Shown: positions 24,963 to 31,642 of the stretch, one piece after another
Numbering within the stretch: position 1 is the first letter of the stretch
Layout of the letters: every line of letters starts with the position of its first letter
DNA from: Candidatus Izemoplasma sp.
GTDB lineage: Bacteria; Bacillota_I; Bacilli_A; Izemoplasmatales; Izemoplasmataceae
DNA length: 37,172 bases
NCBI GenBank assembly: GCA_007123975.1
Contig: SLFZ01000114.1
Span: 1 to 37,172, forward strand
Reading direction: 5' to 3'
Program-made: the position numbers and the translations under genes
Notes under the pieces: model-generated
The model's input: the letters and a program-made list of their open reading frames with translations, nothing else
Databases searched by the model: none
Told to the model about the DNA's origin: nothing

Positions 24963-26402
24963 ATGACCATACGCGTACGCTACGCCCCGAGCCCCACCGG
25001 ACACCTGCACATCGGAAACGCCCGCACGGCGCTTTTTAACTACCTCTTTGCCAAACATAAAAACGGCACCTTCATCGTTCGCATCGAAGACACCGACACC
25101 GAACGAAACGTCGAAAGCGGCATTGAAAGCCAACTCGAACAACTTGCCTGGCTCGGCATTACCCCTGATGAAACGATTGGGGTCAACGAAACCCACGGGC
25201 CTTACCGCCAGCTCGAGCGTTTAGATATCTATACACGCTATGCCAAAGAACTTTTGGAAAAAGGCTTGGCGTATAAGTGTTACTGCACCAAAGAAGAACT
25301 CGAAGCCGAACGCGAAGCCATGCGCCAAGCCGGCGAAGACAAACTGCACTACTCCCGCAAATGCCTCGGCGCGCCCGAACAAGACAAGCCCTTCGCCATA
25401 CGCTTCAAGGTGCCAGAGAACACAGCCTTCCCCTTTACCGACATCGTCAAAGGTGGTGTCCGCTTTTCCAGCGACGACATTGGCGACTGGGTCATCGTCA
25501 AACAAAACGGCATCCCAACCTACAACTTTGCCTGCGCCATCGACGATCACCTGATGGAAATCAGCCACGTCCTCCGTGGTGAAGACCACATCACCAACAC
25601 ACCCAAACAACTGATGGTTTTTGACGCCTTTGGCTGGGCAAAACCAACCTATGGACACATGACCTTGATTGTCAACGACCAAGGCAAGAAACTGTCCAAA
25701 CGCGACCAATCGATCATCCAATACATCGAACAATACCGCGATTTGGGGTACCTACCCGACGCGATGTTCAACTTTATCTCGTTGCTTGGATTCAGCCCTG
25801 ACGCCGACGGCGAAATCTTTACCCGCGAGCAACTGATCGACCTTTTTGAAGAACGCCGACTGTCTACCTCACCGGCAACGTTTGACGCCAACAAACTCGC
25901 CTTCATCAACAACCGCTACATCAAAGCACTCTCGCTTGACGACACCGTCGCACTCTGCAAGCCCTACCTCGCGGAAGAAGGCATTGGTCAAGAAAAAGAC
26001 AACGATTGGCTAGAAAGCCTCATCGCCGTCTTTAAAGATCGTTTGAGCTATGGCAAAGAAATCGTGAAACTTTACAACGATTTTTTCAACCGCCCCTTTA
26101 AGATTGACGAAGACGCCAAAGACATGCTACAAGAAGACGGCGTTGAAAACCTCATCGCCACCTTTAAACGCCTGGTCGAAAACGACGCGTCGCCCGACGC
26201 CGATGCTTACAAAGCCCTTATTAAAGCCGCAGGTAAAGAAGCCAACATGAAGGGTAAAATGCTCTTCATGCCAATTCGCATCGCCGTCAGTGGCGCCATG
26301 CACGGGCCCGATTTACCAAAAATGATGCACCTACTCGGTCGGGATTTGGTCACCAAAAGGCTTGAACACACGCTTGCGTTCATCGGTGCTGCCGACAAAT
26401 GA
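24963..26402 (+). CDS. gltX: Glutamyl-tRNA synthetase
   Basis: Charges tRNA-Glu (and, if a GatCAB amidotransferase exists elsewhere, tRNA-Gln as well). The 479-residue product has YAPSPTGHLHIGNARTALFN with the HIGH-type motif near residues 16-19, and KLSKR at 243-247. A CYC pair and later KCL lie where the family's zinc-binding insertion is found. The helical anticodon-binding part follows. ATG comes about 8 bases after AAGGAGG. In Bacillus the next gene is cysE; here it is a cold-shock gene. Confidence 0.97.
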   Translation: MTIRVRYAPSPTGHLHIGNARTALFNYLFAKHKNGTFIVRIEDTDTERNVESGIESQLEQLAWLGITPDETIGVNETHGPYRQLERLDIYTRYAKELLEKGLAYKCYCTKEELEAEREAMRQAGEDKLHYSRKCLGAPEQDKPFAIRFKVPENTAFPFTDIVKGGVRFSSDDIGDWVIVKQNGIPTYNFACAIDDHLMEISHVLRGEDHITNTPKQLMVFDAFGWAKPTYGHMTLIVNDQGKKLSKRDQSIIQYIEQYRDLGYLPDAMFNFISLLGFSPDADGEIFTREQLIDLFEERRLSTSPATFDANKLAFINNRYIKALSLDDTVALCKPYLAEEGIGQEKDNDWLESLIAVFKDRLSYGKEIVKLYNDFFNRPFKIDEDAKDMLQEDGVENLIATFKRLVENDASPDADAYKALIKAAGKEANMKGKMLFMPIRIAVSGAMHGPDLPKMMHLLGRDLVTKRLEHTLAFIGAADK

Positions 26403-26403
26403 T

Positions 26404-26432
26404 TTGCATTTCACTATTAAATCGTTTATAAT
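26404..26432 (+). promoter_or_regulatory. Promoter before the cold-shock gene
   Basis: TTGCAT (26404-26409) and TATAAT (26427-26432), with 17 bases between. The -10 is perfect and the -35 matches at TTG only. It starts directly after the gltX stop. Confidence 0.7.
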
Positions 26433-26469
26433 CAGTAACATCAAAGAGAAAAAGGAGATCTGCTTTTAC

Positions 26470-26667
26470 ATGAAAGGTACAGTCAAGTGGTTTAATTCAG
26501 AAAAAGGTTATGGTTTCATCACGACCGAAGACGGACAAGACATTTTCGTCCATTACAGCGCAATCAACCAAGAAGGATTCAAGACGTTGAACGAAGGTGA
26601 CGAAGTCGAATTCGAAGTTACCGAAGGCGACCGCGGACCTCAAGCATCAAACGTCGAAAAAGCCTAA
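26470..26667 (+). CDS. Cold-shock domain protein (Csp family)
   Basis: A single-domain nucleic-acid-binding protein of 65 residues that melts RNA structure. It begins MKGTVKWFNSEKGYGFITTE, with RNP1 KGYGFI (about residues 12-17) and RNP2 DIFVHYSA (about 24-31), and ends GPQASNVEKA, as in Bacillus CspB. The ATG at 26470 has AAGGAGAT about 11 bases upstream. It is a single-gene unit with its own promoter and terminator between gltX and cysS. Which Csp paralogue it is cannot be said. Confidence 0.95.
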   Translation: MKGTVKWFNSEKGYGFITTEDGQDIFVHYSAINQEGFKTLNEGDEVEFEVTEGDRGPQASNVEKA

Positions 26668-26681
26668 CTGAATTGACACGC

Positions 26682-26707
26682 AAAACAGGCCTCGTGCCTG
26701 TTTTTTT
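26682..26707 (+). terminator. Rho-independent terminator after the cold-shock gene
   Basis: A 9-base stem AAAACAGGC / GCCTGTTTT with loop CTCGT is followed by further T residues. Confidence 0.92.
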
Positions 26708-26736
26708 GTGACGAAAAGACAGCCCTATGATACAAT
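26708..26736 (+). promoter_or_regulatory. Promoter before cysS
   Basis: GTGACG (26708-26713, 4 of 6) and TACAAT (26731-26736, 5 of 6) are 17 bases apart, just after the cold-shock terminator. The cysS leader would be about 26 bases. Confidence 0.62.
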
Positions 26737-26769
26737 AATGTTGTCAACCCACACAAAAAGGTGATCGCG

Positions 26770-28104
26770 ATGAAAATACACAACACCCTGACCAATAAAC
26801 TCGAACCCTTCGAGCCCATCCACAAAGACACCGTCAACATGTACGTCTGCGGACCCACGGTCTACAACTACATTCAAATCGGCAACGCCCGACCGGTGAT
26901 CTTTTTTGACGTGGTTCGTCGTTATTTCGAATTCTTAGGTTACACCGTCAACTTCGTCTCCAACTTCACCGACATCGACGACAAAATCATCACCAAAGCC
27001 ATCGAAGAACAAGAAGACGAAATCACCATCGCTGAAAAGTTTATCGATGCTTTCTACAAAGACGTCGAGCGCGTCGGAAGCACCACCAAATACCTCGCGC
27101 CACGCGTCACCGAATACATGAGTGCCATCATCGATTACATCGATCAACTCGTCAAAAAAGGCTACGCTTACGAAGTTGATGGCGACGTCTATTTCCGCGT
27201 CGCGAAGATCGATCACTACGGTGACTTATCCGGCCGAAACATCGCCGACTTAGAAACCGGCGCCCGCGTCGAAGTGAACCCGAAAAAAGAAAACCCACTC
27301 GACTTTACGCTGTGGAAAAAAACACCCCAAGGCATCACCTTTCCATCCCCCTGGGGAGAAGGCCGCCCCGGCTGGCACACGGAGTGTGTCGCGATGATCA
27401 ACGACATCTTCGGCGGCCAAATCGACATCCACGGTGGCGGCGCCGATTTGATGTTTCCCCACCATGAAAACGAAATCGCTCAACACCGTGCAATCCACGG
27501 CCATGCCATTGCCAAGTACTGGATGCATAACGGCCACTTGACCGTCGACAACGAAAAAATGTCCAAAAGTGCCGACAACTATATCTTCGTCAAAGACCTT
27601 GACGTAGACTACATGGGCTTCCGCCTGTTTACCCTTTCCACCCACTACCGGAGTCCGCTGAATTACACCGACGAATCGCTCAATTCTTACGTCAACGAAT
27701 GGCAACGCCTAAGACGCACCTACACCCAAGCCTTCTACCAACTCGACCTCGCCGAAAAGCTGGACGACACGCCGAGCTACAACGCCGAACTCGACAAGAT
27801 TCGCAAAAACTTCCTCGCGGCGATGGACGACGACTTCAACACCGCCAACGCCATCACCGAACTCCAACAACTTGCCAAATACACCAACCACAAAACCCGT
27901 CAAGACGACAGCCTCAACCAATTGCTTGGGGCCGTACGCCTCTTTGATCAGTTTTTTGAGATTCTCGGCCTTGACGCCCGCACAAAACGCATGTCCAAAG
28001 CGACGCGAAACATCTACATGGAATGGGCCGACGCCCGCAAAAACAAAAACTTCGAAAAAGCCGACCGCCTGCGCGAAACGCTTCAAGAAAAAGGCATCCT
28101 GTGA
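26770..28104 (+). CDS. cysS: Cysteinyl-tRNA synthetase (HIGH motif with Gln in place of His)
   Basis: Charges tRNA-Cys. The 444-residue product has the zinc-ligand Cys27 (MYVCGPTVYNY), TECVAM and the HGGGADLMFPHHENEIAQ block with further zinc ligands, and KMSKS at 263-267. The HIGH-type motif reads IQIGNAR (35-41): Gln stands where most bacterial enzymes have the first His. It is somewhat short compared with 466 residues in Bacillus, mainly at the C-terminus, which ends at the RLRETLQEKGI block. ATG at 26770 follows AAAGGTGAT; GTG at 26761 lies in that site. It overlaps mrnC by four bases. Confidence 0.95.
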   Translation: MKIHNTLTNKLEPFEPIHKDTVNMYVCGPTVYNYIQIGNARPVIFFDVVRRYFEFLGYTVNFVSNFTDIDDKIITKAIEEQEDEITIAEKFIDAFYKDVERVGSTTKYLAPRVTEYMSAIIDYIDQLVKKGYAYEVDGDVYFRVAKIDHYGDLSGRNIADLETGARVEVNPKKENPLDFTLWKKTPQGITFPSPWGEGRPGWHTECVAMINDIFGGQIDIHGGGADLMFPHHENEIAQHRAIHGHAIAKYWMHNGHLTVDNEKMSKSADNYIFVKDLDVDYMGFRLFTLSTHYRSPLNYTDESLNSYVNEWQRLRRTYTQAFYQLDLAEKLDDTPSYNAELDKIRKNFLAAMDDDFNTANAITELQQLAKYTNHKTRQDDSLNQLLGAVRLFDQFFEILGLDARTKRMSKATRNIYMEWADARKNKNFEKADRLRETLQEKGIL

Positions 28105-28472
28105 TCAACCACAACGCCCAAACTTTAGCCTACGTCGGCGACGCCGTCTTTGAACTCTTCGTGCGCGAGCACCTCGTGCGCCAAAGCCTCGCCACGCCCG
28201 AGACCTTACACGACAAAGCCGTCGAAATGACCTCGGCCGAAGGCCAAGCAAAAATCTTAGAAGGGCTCATGCCGCATTTGACCGACGACGAACGCGACCT
28301 CGTGCGCCGCGGCCGCAACGCCAAACTGACGCGAAAATCACGCGCCGCCACCCGCGCGACCTACCAACGCGCCAGCGGCCTTGAAGCGCTCTTTGGCTAC
28401 CTTTATCTCACCGAAAACCTCGCGCGCCTGCGCGAGCTGTTCAACGAACTCATCGATGAAAATCCGGCGTAA
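28101..28472 (+). CDS. mrnC: Mini-ribonuclease III
   Basis: A dimeric RNase III-type nuclease without a double-stranded-RNA-binding domain that matures 23S rRNA in Bacillus. The 123-residue product has the catalytic signature LAYVGDAVFELFVREHL (about residues 9-25) and the second block GRNAKLTRKSRAATRATYQRASGLEALFGYLYL with the conserved Glu-Ala/Gly segment, split over residues 72-104. GTG start overlaps the cysS stop (GTGA). Position between cysS and rlmB is as in Bacillus. Confidence 0.93.
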   Translation: MINHNAQTLAYVGDAVFELFVREHLVRQSLATPETLHDKAVEMTSAEGQAKILEGLMPHLTDDERDLVRRGRNAKLTRKSRAATRATYQRASGLEALFGYLYLTENLARLRELFNELIDENPA

Positions 28473-28488
28473 TTTGCGCGGGATTTTC
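28458..28488 (+). terminator. Possible weak terminator spanning the mrnC stop
   Basis: GAAAATCC pairs with GGATTTTC (8 bases), then one mismatch and a GCG/CGC extension around a short loop. There is only a TTTTC tail, so termination may be partial. The mrnC stop lies inside the structure. Confidence 0.4.
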
Positions 28489-28512
28489 TCTCGTGCGCAG
28501 ATACTTTACGCG

Positions 28513-28521
28513 TGCTACAAT
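28513..28521 (+). promoter_or_regulatory. Extended -10 promoter before rlmB
   Basis: TGCTACAAT fits TGnTATAAT with one mismatch. No -35 match is seen at 17 bases (GTGCGC). It lies in the 66-base gap between mrnC and rlmB. Confidence 0.55.
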
Positions 28522-28538
28522 GAAACCGAGGTGATACC

Positions 28539-29246
28539 ATGACGATGACCATCCACGGAAAAAACGCCGTGCACGAAGCGATCAAAGCCAAGCGCCGCGT
28601 GTATGAAATCATCACACAACCAGGCCTCGATGAGCCATTTATTCGCACGCTTGAGGGGCGTGTTCGCAAAACCACCATGGATAGGCCCCGCATGGACGAG
28701 CGCTTCGGTCCCGGACACCAAGGCATCGCCGCCGTGGTCGATGACTACGCGACCACCCCCTTGGAAAAGGCATTGAAAAAAGACGGACCTAAGCTCTTTG
28801 TGATGCTTGATTCGGTGGAAGACCCGCACAACCTCGGCGCCGTCATCCGCAGCGCCGATGCGTTCAACGCAAGCGGCGTCATCATCCCGACGCGCCGTAG
28901 CGCCTCGATTACCCCAACCGTGGTCAAGGTCTCAACCGGCGCGATTGAACACGTCGACATCATCGCCGTTACCAACCTCAACCGGGCGATTGAAACCTTG
29001 AAAAAAGCGAATGTCTGGGTTGTCGGCACCGACGCCTCTGCCCAAGACGGCCTTGAGGCAATCCATGTCGATACCGACTTATGCGTTGTCTTTGGCAGCG
29101 AAGGCAAAGGCATGCACCGACTGGTGAAGGAAAACTGCGATTACCTTGTGAAGATTCCAATGCAAGGCCACGTCAACAGCCTCAACGTCAGCGTCGCGTG
29201 TGGCGTCATCCTCCACGACATCACCAGGCGGCGACGCTTGATATGA
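28539..29246 (+). CDS. rlmB: 23S rRNA (guanosine-2'-O)-methyltransferase, SpoU/TrmH family
   Basis: A SPOUT-fold ribose methyltransferase; the E. coli orthologue modifies G2251 of 23S rRNA in the P loop. The 235-residue product has an N-terminal substrate-binding part (IHGKNAVHEAIKA) and the three knot motifs: DPHNLGAVIRSADAF, VFGSEGKGMHRLV and MQGHVNSLNVSVACGVIL. The start is the ATG at 28539 after GAGGTGATACC; the ATG at 28545 is the alternative. In Bacillus yacP comes between rlmB and sigH; here rlmB overlaps the sigma gene. Confidence 0.93.
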   Translation: MTMTIHGKNAVHEAIKAKRRVYEIITQPGLDEPFIRTLEGRVRKTTMDRPRMDERFGPGHQGIAAVVDDYATTPLEKALKKDGPKLFVMLDSVEDPHNLGAVIRSADAFNASGVIIPTRRSASITPTVVKVSTGAIEHVDIIAVTNLNRAIETLKKANVWVVGTDASAQDGLEAIHVDTDLCVVFGSEGKGMHRLVKENCDYLVKIPMQGHVNSLNVSVACGVILHDITRRRRLI

Positions 29247-29818
29247 TGCGCCTCCGCCACAACGACTTTGAACTTATCGATGCCGCCCAGGCGGGCGACG
29301 CCGAAGCCTTTGATGTGATGGCGGAAAAGTACCACCGATTGATCGCCAAAAAGATACACCACTACAACCTCGCCTACGACTTCGACGATTTGCATCAAGA
29401 CGGGTTGATGGTGCTTTACCGATCGATTCTTGCGTTTGACCAGCACCGCTACGACAAAACATTCACCCGCTATTTCGAGACCAATTTTGAACGCCACTTG
29501 ATGAGCGTCATTCGCACGCGAAAACACCGACGCCACGTCGAATACATCCATGAAGACGAGATTCGACAAAACGTGCACCGTGTCCGTGAGACCTCTGTCT
29601 TTCATGCGCTTCACCTGGCTGAGGTAAAAAAGGTTTTGACAGAACGCGAATATCATGTTTATATATTAAGGGAAATGCGGCACGCCTCCATCGAACTCAT
29701 CCAGGACCTCACCGGGCTCGATACAAAGGCGATTTACAACGCCGTGCATCGAGCGAAAGCCAAAATTAAGGCGCACTATCAAGGAGAAAATCTTGACAAA
29801 AGCTCGCCTTTTTGGTAG
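29243..29818 (+). CDS. Divergent sigma-70 family factor (SigH-like)
   Basis: Probably an alternative RNA polymerase sigma factor. The 191-residue product has a region 2-like segment (DFDDLHQDGLMVLYRSILAF, then TFTRYFETNFERHLMSVIRTR, about residues 46-93) and a region 4-like helix-turn-helix (LTEREYHVYILREMRHASIE, then TKAIYNAVHRAKAKIKAHY, about 132-179). Similarity to Bacillus SigH is weak, so the assignment leans on position: rlmB-sigH-rpmG-secE-nusG is the Bacillus order. ATG at 29243 or 29246 overlaps the rlmB stop; the ribosome site is weak, which suggests low expression. Region 2 keeps the DLxQDG pattern. Confidence 0.75.
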   Translation: MMRLRHNDFELIDAAQAGDAEAFDVMAEKYHRLIAKKIHHYNLAYDFDDLHQDGLMVLYRSILAFDQHRYDKTFTRYFETNFERHLMSVIRTRKHRRHVEYIHEDEIRQNVHRVRETSVFHALHLAEVKKVLTEREYHVYILREMRHASIELIQDLTGLDTKAIYNAVHRAKAKIKAHYQGENLDKSSPFW

Positions 29819-29821
29819 ATT
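29793..29821 (+). promoter_or_regulatory. Promoter inside the end of the sigma gene, for rpmG-secE-nusG
   Basis: A perfect TTGACA (29793-29798) and TAGATT (29816-29821; 4 of 6) lie 17 bases apart. The -35 is within the last codons of the sigma gene. The leader to rpmG would be under 20 bases. Confidence 0.65.
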
Positions 29822-29845
29822 ATATATTTGCAAGGTTGTGGTTCT

Positions 29846-29992
29846 ATGCGAAAGAAAGTTACCCTGATTTGCGACGTGTGCCTGTCGAGAAACTACACGG
29901 CCTTGAAGCACAAAGACGATAAAACACGACTCGTGAGACGAAAATACTGTAAGAAATGCGACGCCCATACGACGCATAAAGAAAGTAAATAG
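29846..29992 (+). CDS. rpmG: 50S ribosomal protein L33, zinc-binding form
   Basis: This short gene encodes 48 residues (MRKKVTLICDVCLSRNYTAL, ..., RKYCKKCDAHTTHKESK). Two CxxC pairs at Cys9/Cys12 and Cys35/Cys38 mark the zinc-containing C+ type. The ATG has AAGG about 10 bases upstream. It lies directly before secE, as rpmGB does in Bacillus. L33 binds near the E site of the large subunit. Confidence 0.95.
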   Translation: MRKKVTLICDVCLSRNYTALKHKDDKTRLVRRKYCKKCDAHTTHKESK

Positions 29993-30002
29993 GAGAGATA
30001 CT

Positions 30003-30434
30003 ATGGCCCCGGAGAAAAAAGAGAAAAAAACCAGCCGAGTGATGGAAATACTGAGGACCGAATATCCGTTTGAAGGGATGTTGTTGGTTCTTGTTGGACT
30101 GCTTGTGCTGTTATTAGGCGTTTACATCATGGAAGGCCGCGTGCTGGAAATCACCCGCACCGATTGGTGGTTGTTCGCCACCGAGGCACGCATCAACATC
30201 TTCTCCGCCTTCATCATCACCTTGGGCGCTGCCGCCGTGCTTTATGCGTTGATGCCCTTCATGGTTCCCGGCTTTAAGGAAATGAACCGCGTGTCCTGGC
30301 CAAGCCGCGACAAGATGGTCAACCATTCTTCTCGCGTCATCGGCTTTATCGTGGTTCTCGGTGCGATTTTTGTTATCTACGACATCGTGCTCCGTCCAAT
30401 CTTCGCCTGGCTCATCGGAGGCGGCAATGCCTGA
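30003..30434 (+). CDS. secE: Preprotein translocase subunit SecE, three-helix form
   Basis: SecE clamps the two halves of SecY in the membrane. The 143-residue product has two N-terminal hydrophobic segments (about 24-43 and 64-86), then the conserved amphipathic helix FKEMNRVSWPSRDKMV (91-106), and the essential C-terminal transmembrane helix (about 112-131). Bacillus SecE has only the last helix (about 60 residues), whereas E. coli SecE has three. The assignment rests on the WPSRDK motif and the rpmG-secE-nusG order. It overlaps nusG by 8 bases. Confidence 0.93.
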   Translation: MAPEKKEKKTSRVMEILRTEYPFEGMLLVLVGLLVLLLGVYIMEGRVLEITRTDWWLFATEARINIFSAFIITLGAAAVLYALMPFMVPGFKEMNRVSWPSRDKMVNHSSRVIGFIVVLGAIFVIYDIVLRPIFAWLIGGGNA

Positions 30435-30987
30435 TCAAGCTGCCAAACCATTGCCGGAGAAGCGCTGGTACGTCGTTCAGACGTACTCGGGGTTGGAAAA
30501 CTCCGTCCAGATCAACCTCGAACGCCGCATCAAATCGATGCAGATGGAAGAGCTGATTTTTGAAGTCGTTATCCCTGAAGAGGTGCGGCTGGAGAAGAAA
30601 AACGACGGCACCTTGAAAGAAAAAACCGTCAAACTGTATCCGGGCTATGTCTTCATTGAAATGATCGTCACCGACGATTCATGGTTCGTCGTCCGTAACA
30701 CCCCTGGTGTCACCGGATTCCTCGGTTCAAGCGGCGGCGGCACAAAGCCGATTCCGCTCCCCCCCGATGAAATCAACCCGATTCTAAAACGCGCCGGCCT
30801 TATGCAAGCGCCGAAACTCAACGTGAAAAAAGGCGATCGCGTACGCGTTACCGCAGGGCCCTTCGCCAACCAAATCGGCGTCGTCGACGCCATCGACGAA
30901 GAAAAAGCAGAAGTCACCGTGCTCGTCGAAATGTTTGGCCGACCCACGCCTGCCGAGCTGTCCTTCGACGAAATCGAAATCACCTAA
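30427..30987 (+). CDS. nusG: Transcription termination/antitermination protein NusG
   Basis: NusG binds elongating RNA polymerase and modulates pausing and termination. The 186-residue product has the NGN domain (RWYVVQTYSGLENSVQINLE, LYPGYVFIEMI, VRNTPGVTGFLGSSG) and a C-terminal KOW domain (KKGDRVRVTAGPFANQIGVV, about residues 131-150). ATG at 30427 comes a few bases after GGAGG and overlaps the secE stop. It is closed by a strong terminator. Confidence 0.97.
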   Translation: MPDQAAKPLPEKRWYVVQTYSGLENSVQINLERRIKSMQMEELIFEVVIPEEVRLEKKNDGTLKEKTVKLYPGYVFIEMIVTDDSWFVVRNTPGVTGFLGSSGGGTKPIPLPPDEINPILKRAGLMQAPKLNVKKGDRVRVTAGPFANQIGVVDAIDEEKAEVTVLVEMFGRPTPAELSFDEIEIT

Positions 30988-30989
30988 AC

Positions 30990-31017
30990 ACGGGAGCGAA
31001 GCGCTCCCGTTTTTATT
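30990..31017 (+). terminator. Rho-independent terminator after nusG
   Basis: A 9-base stem ACGGGAGCG / CGCTCCCGT with a 3-base loop (AAG) is followed by TTTTATT. It starts two bases after the nusG stop. Confidence 0.93.
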
Positions 31018-31026
31018 GACTTTCCC

Positions 31027-31055
31027 TTGACACACATCCGGCATTCGCTTATAAT
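31027..31055 (+). promoter_or_regulatory. Perfect consensus promoter for rplK-rplA
   Basis: TTGACA (31027-31032) and TATAAT (31050-31055) with exactly 17 bases between; all 12 box positions match the housekeeping consensus. The transcript should start near 31062, giving a leader of about 83 bases. Confidence 0.95.
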
Positions 31056-31062
31056 ATCATAG

Positions 31063-31087
31063 CGTGTGTCTATGCACACGGTTTTTT
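31063..31087 (+). promoter_or_regulatory. 5'-terminal hairpin with T6 in the rplK leader
   Basis: CGTGTG (31063-31068) pairs with CACACG (31075-31080) around TCTATG, followed by G and six T. It would form at the very start of the transcript. It looks like a short terminator, but may instead protect the 5' end. Confidence 0.6.
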
Positions 31088-31092
31088 CTCGA

Positions 31093-31118
31093 GTGGAAGG
31101 GCATTGCCCGTTGACCAC
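31093..31118 (+). promoter_or_regulatory. Candidate L1-binding RNA site in the rplK leader
   Basis: GTGG / CCAC outer stem, left bulge AA, inner stem GGGC / GCCC with ATT loop, right bulge GTTGA. This layout resembles the base of the L1 stalk in 23S rRNA (GGTGG, GA, GGC... with an asymmetric right side). L1 is known to repress rplK-rplA by binding such a mimic. A near copy lies before rplA. Confidence 0.72.
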
Positions 31119-31144
31119 ATCACGATTGTAAGGAGGTGTCCATC

Positions 31145-31573
31145 GTGGCTAAAAAAGAAGTGAAAAACGTCGTCAAACTCCAGATTCCTGCAGGACGCGC
31201 AAACCCCGCTCCGCCGGTTGGACCGGCGCTCGGACAAGCCGGTGTCAACATCCAGGAATTCTGCACGAAATTCAACGACAAAACGAAAGATCAGATGGGA
31301 TCAATTATCCCCGTCGTCATCACGGTCTACAACGACCGCTCGTTCACGTTCATCACCAAAACCCCGCCTGCCGCAGACCTGCTTTTGAAAGCAGCCGGCA
31401 TTAAAAAAGGCGCAGGAAACCCGCTGAAAGAAAAAGTCGGAACCGTGACCCGTGAACAAGTTAAAGAAATCGCCACCATCAAAATGCCAGATCTCAACGC
31501 AAATGACGTTGAGGCCGCGATGCGGATTATTGAAGGATCCGCACGCAACATGGGAATCGTCGTCAAGGACTAG
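31145..31573 (+). CDS. rplK: 50S ribosomal protein L11
   Basis: L11 forms the GTPase-associated centre with 23S helices 43/44 and is needed for stringent-response signalling by RelA. The 142-residue product has VVKLQIPAGRANPAPPVGPA, GQAGVNIQEFCTKFND, FTFITKTPPAADLLLKAAG and the end segment MRIIEGSARNMGIVV. GTG at 31145 is chosen because AGGAGGT ends 7 bases before it; a GTG at 31136 lies within that site. Confidence 0.97.
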   Translation: MAKKEVKNVVKLQIPAGRANPAPPVGPALGQAGVNIQEFCTKFNDKTKDQMGSIIPVVITVYNDRSFTFITKTPPAADLLLKAAGIKKGAGNPLKEKVGTVTREQVKEIATIKMPDLNANDVEAAMRIIEGSARNMGIVVKD

Positions 31574-31577
31574 CAAT

Positions 31578-31596
31578 TAGTTGTAGCATACAGCTA
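31578..31596 (+). promoter_or_regulatory. Hairpin between rplK and rplA
   Basis: TAGTTGTA pairs with TACAGCTA (8 bases, one G-T pair) around a GCA loop. It begins 4 bases after the rplK stop and directly precedes the second L1-type site. It lacks a T-run, so it is more likely a stability or processing element than a terminator. Confidence 0.5.
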
Positions 31597-31599
31597 TTT

Positions 31600-31624
31600 G
31601 TGGGAGGAGATTCCGCTAGACCAC
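31600..31624 (+). promoter_or_regulatory. Candidate L1-binding RNA site before rplA
   Basis: GTGG / CCAC outer stem, left bulge GA, inner stem GGA / TCC with GAT loop, right bulge GCTAGA. The left side GTGGGAGG is identical to the left side of the 23S L1-stalk base. It matches the site at 31093-31118 in layout and ends 18 bases before the rplA start. Confidence 0.75.
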
Positions 31625-31642
31625 ATTTAGGAGGAAACAATC

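Noticed and set aside
21093..26774. Repeated string GTGATCGCGATGA at the starts of rsmI (21093) and cysS (26761)
   Set aside because: It is explained by the shared extended ribosome-site pattern GGTGAT plus an ATG; no larger repeat surrounds either copy.
31016..31021. A second -35 box (TTGACT) upstream of the rplK promoter
   Set aside because: At 17 bases downstream there is only CGGCAT, which is not a -10 box; unlike rpoB, no tandem promoter is formed.
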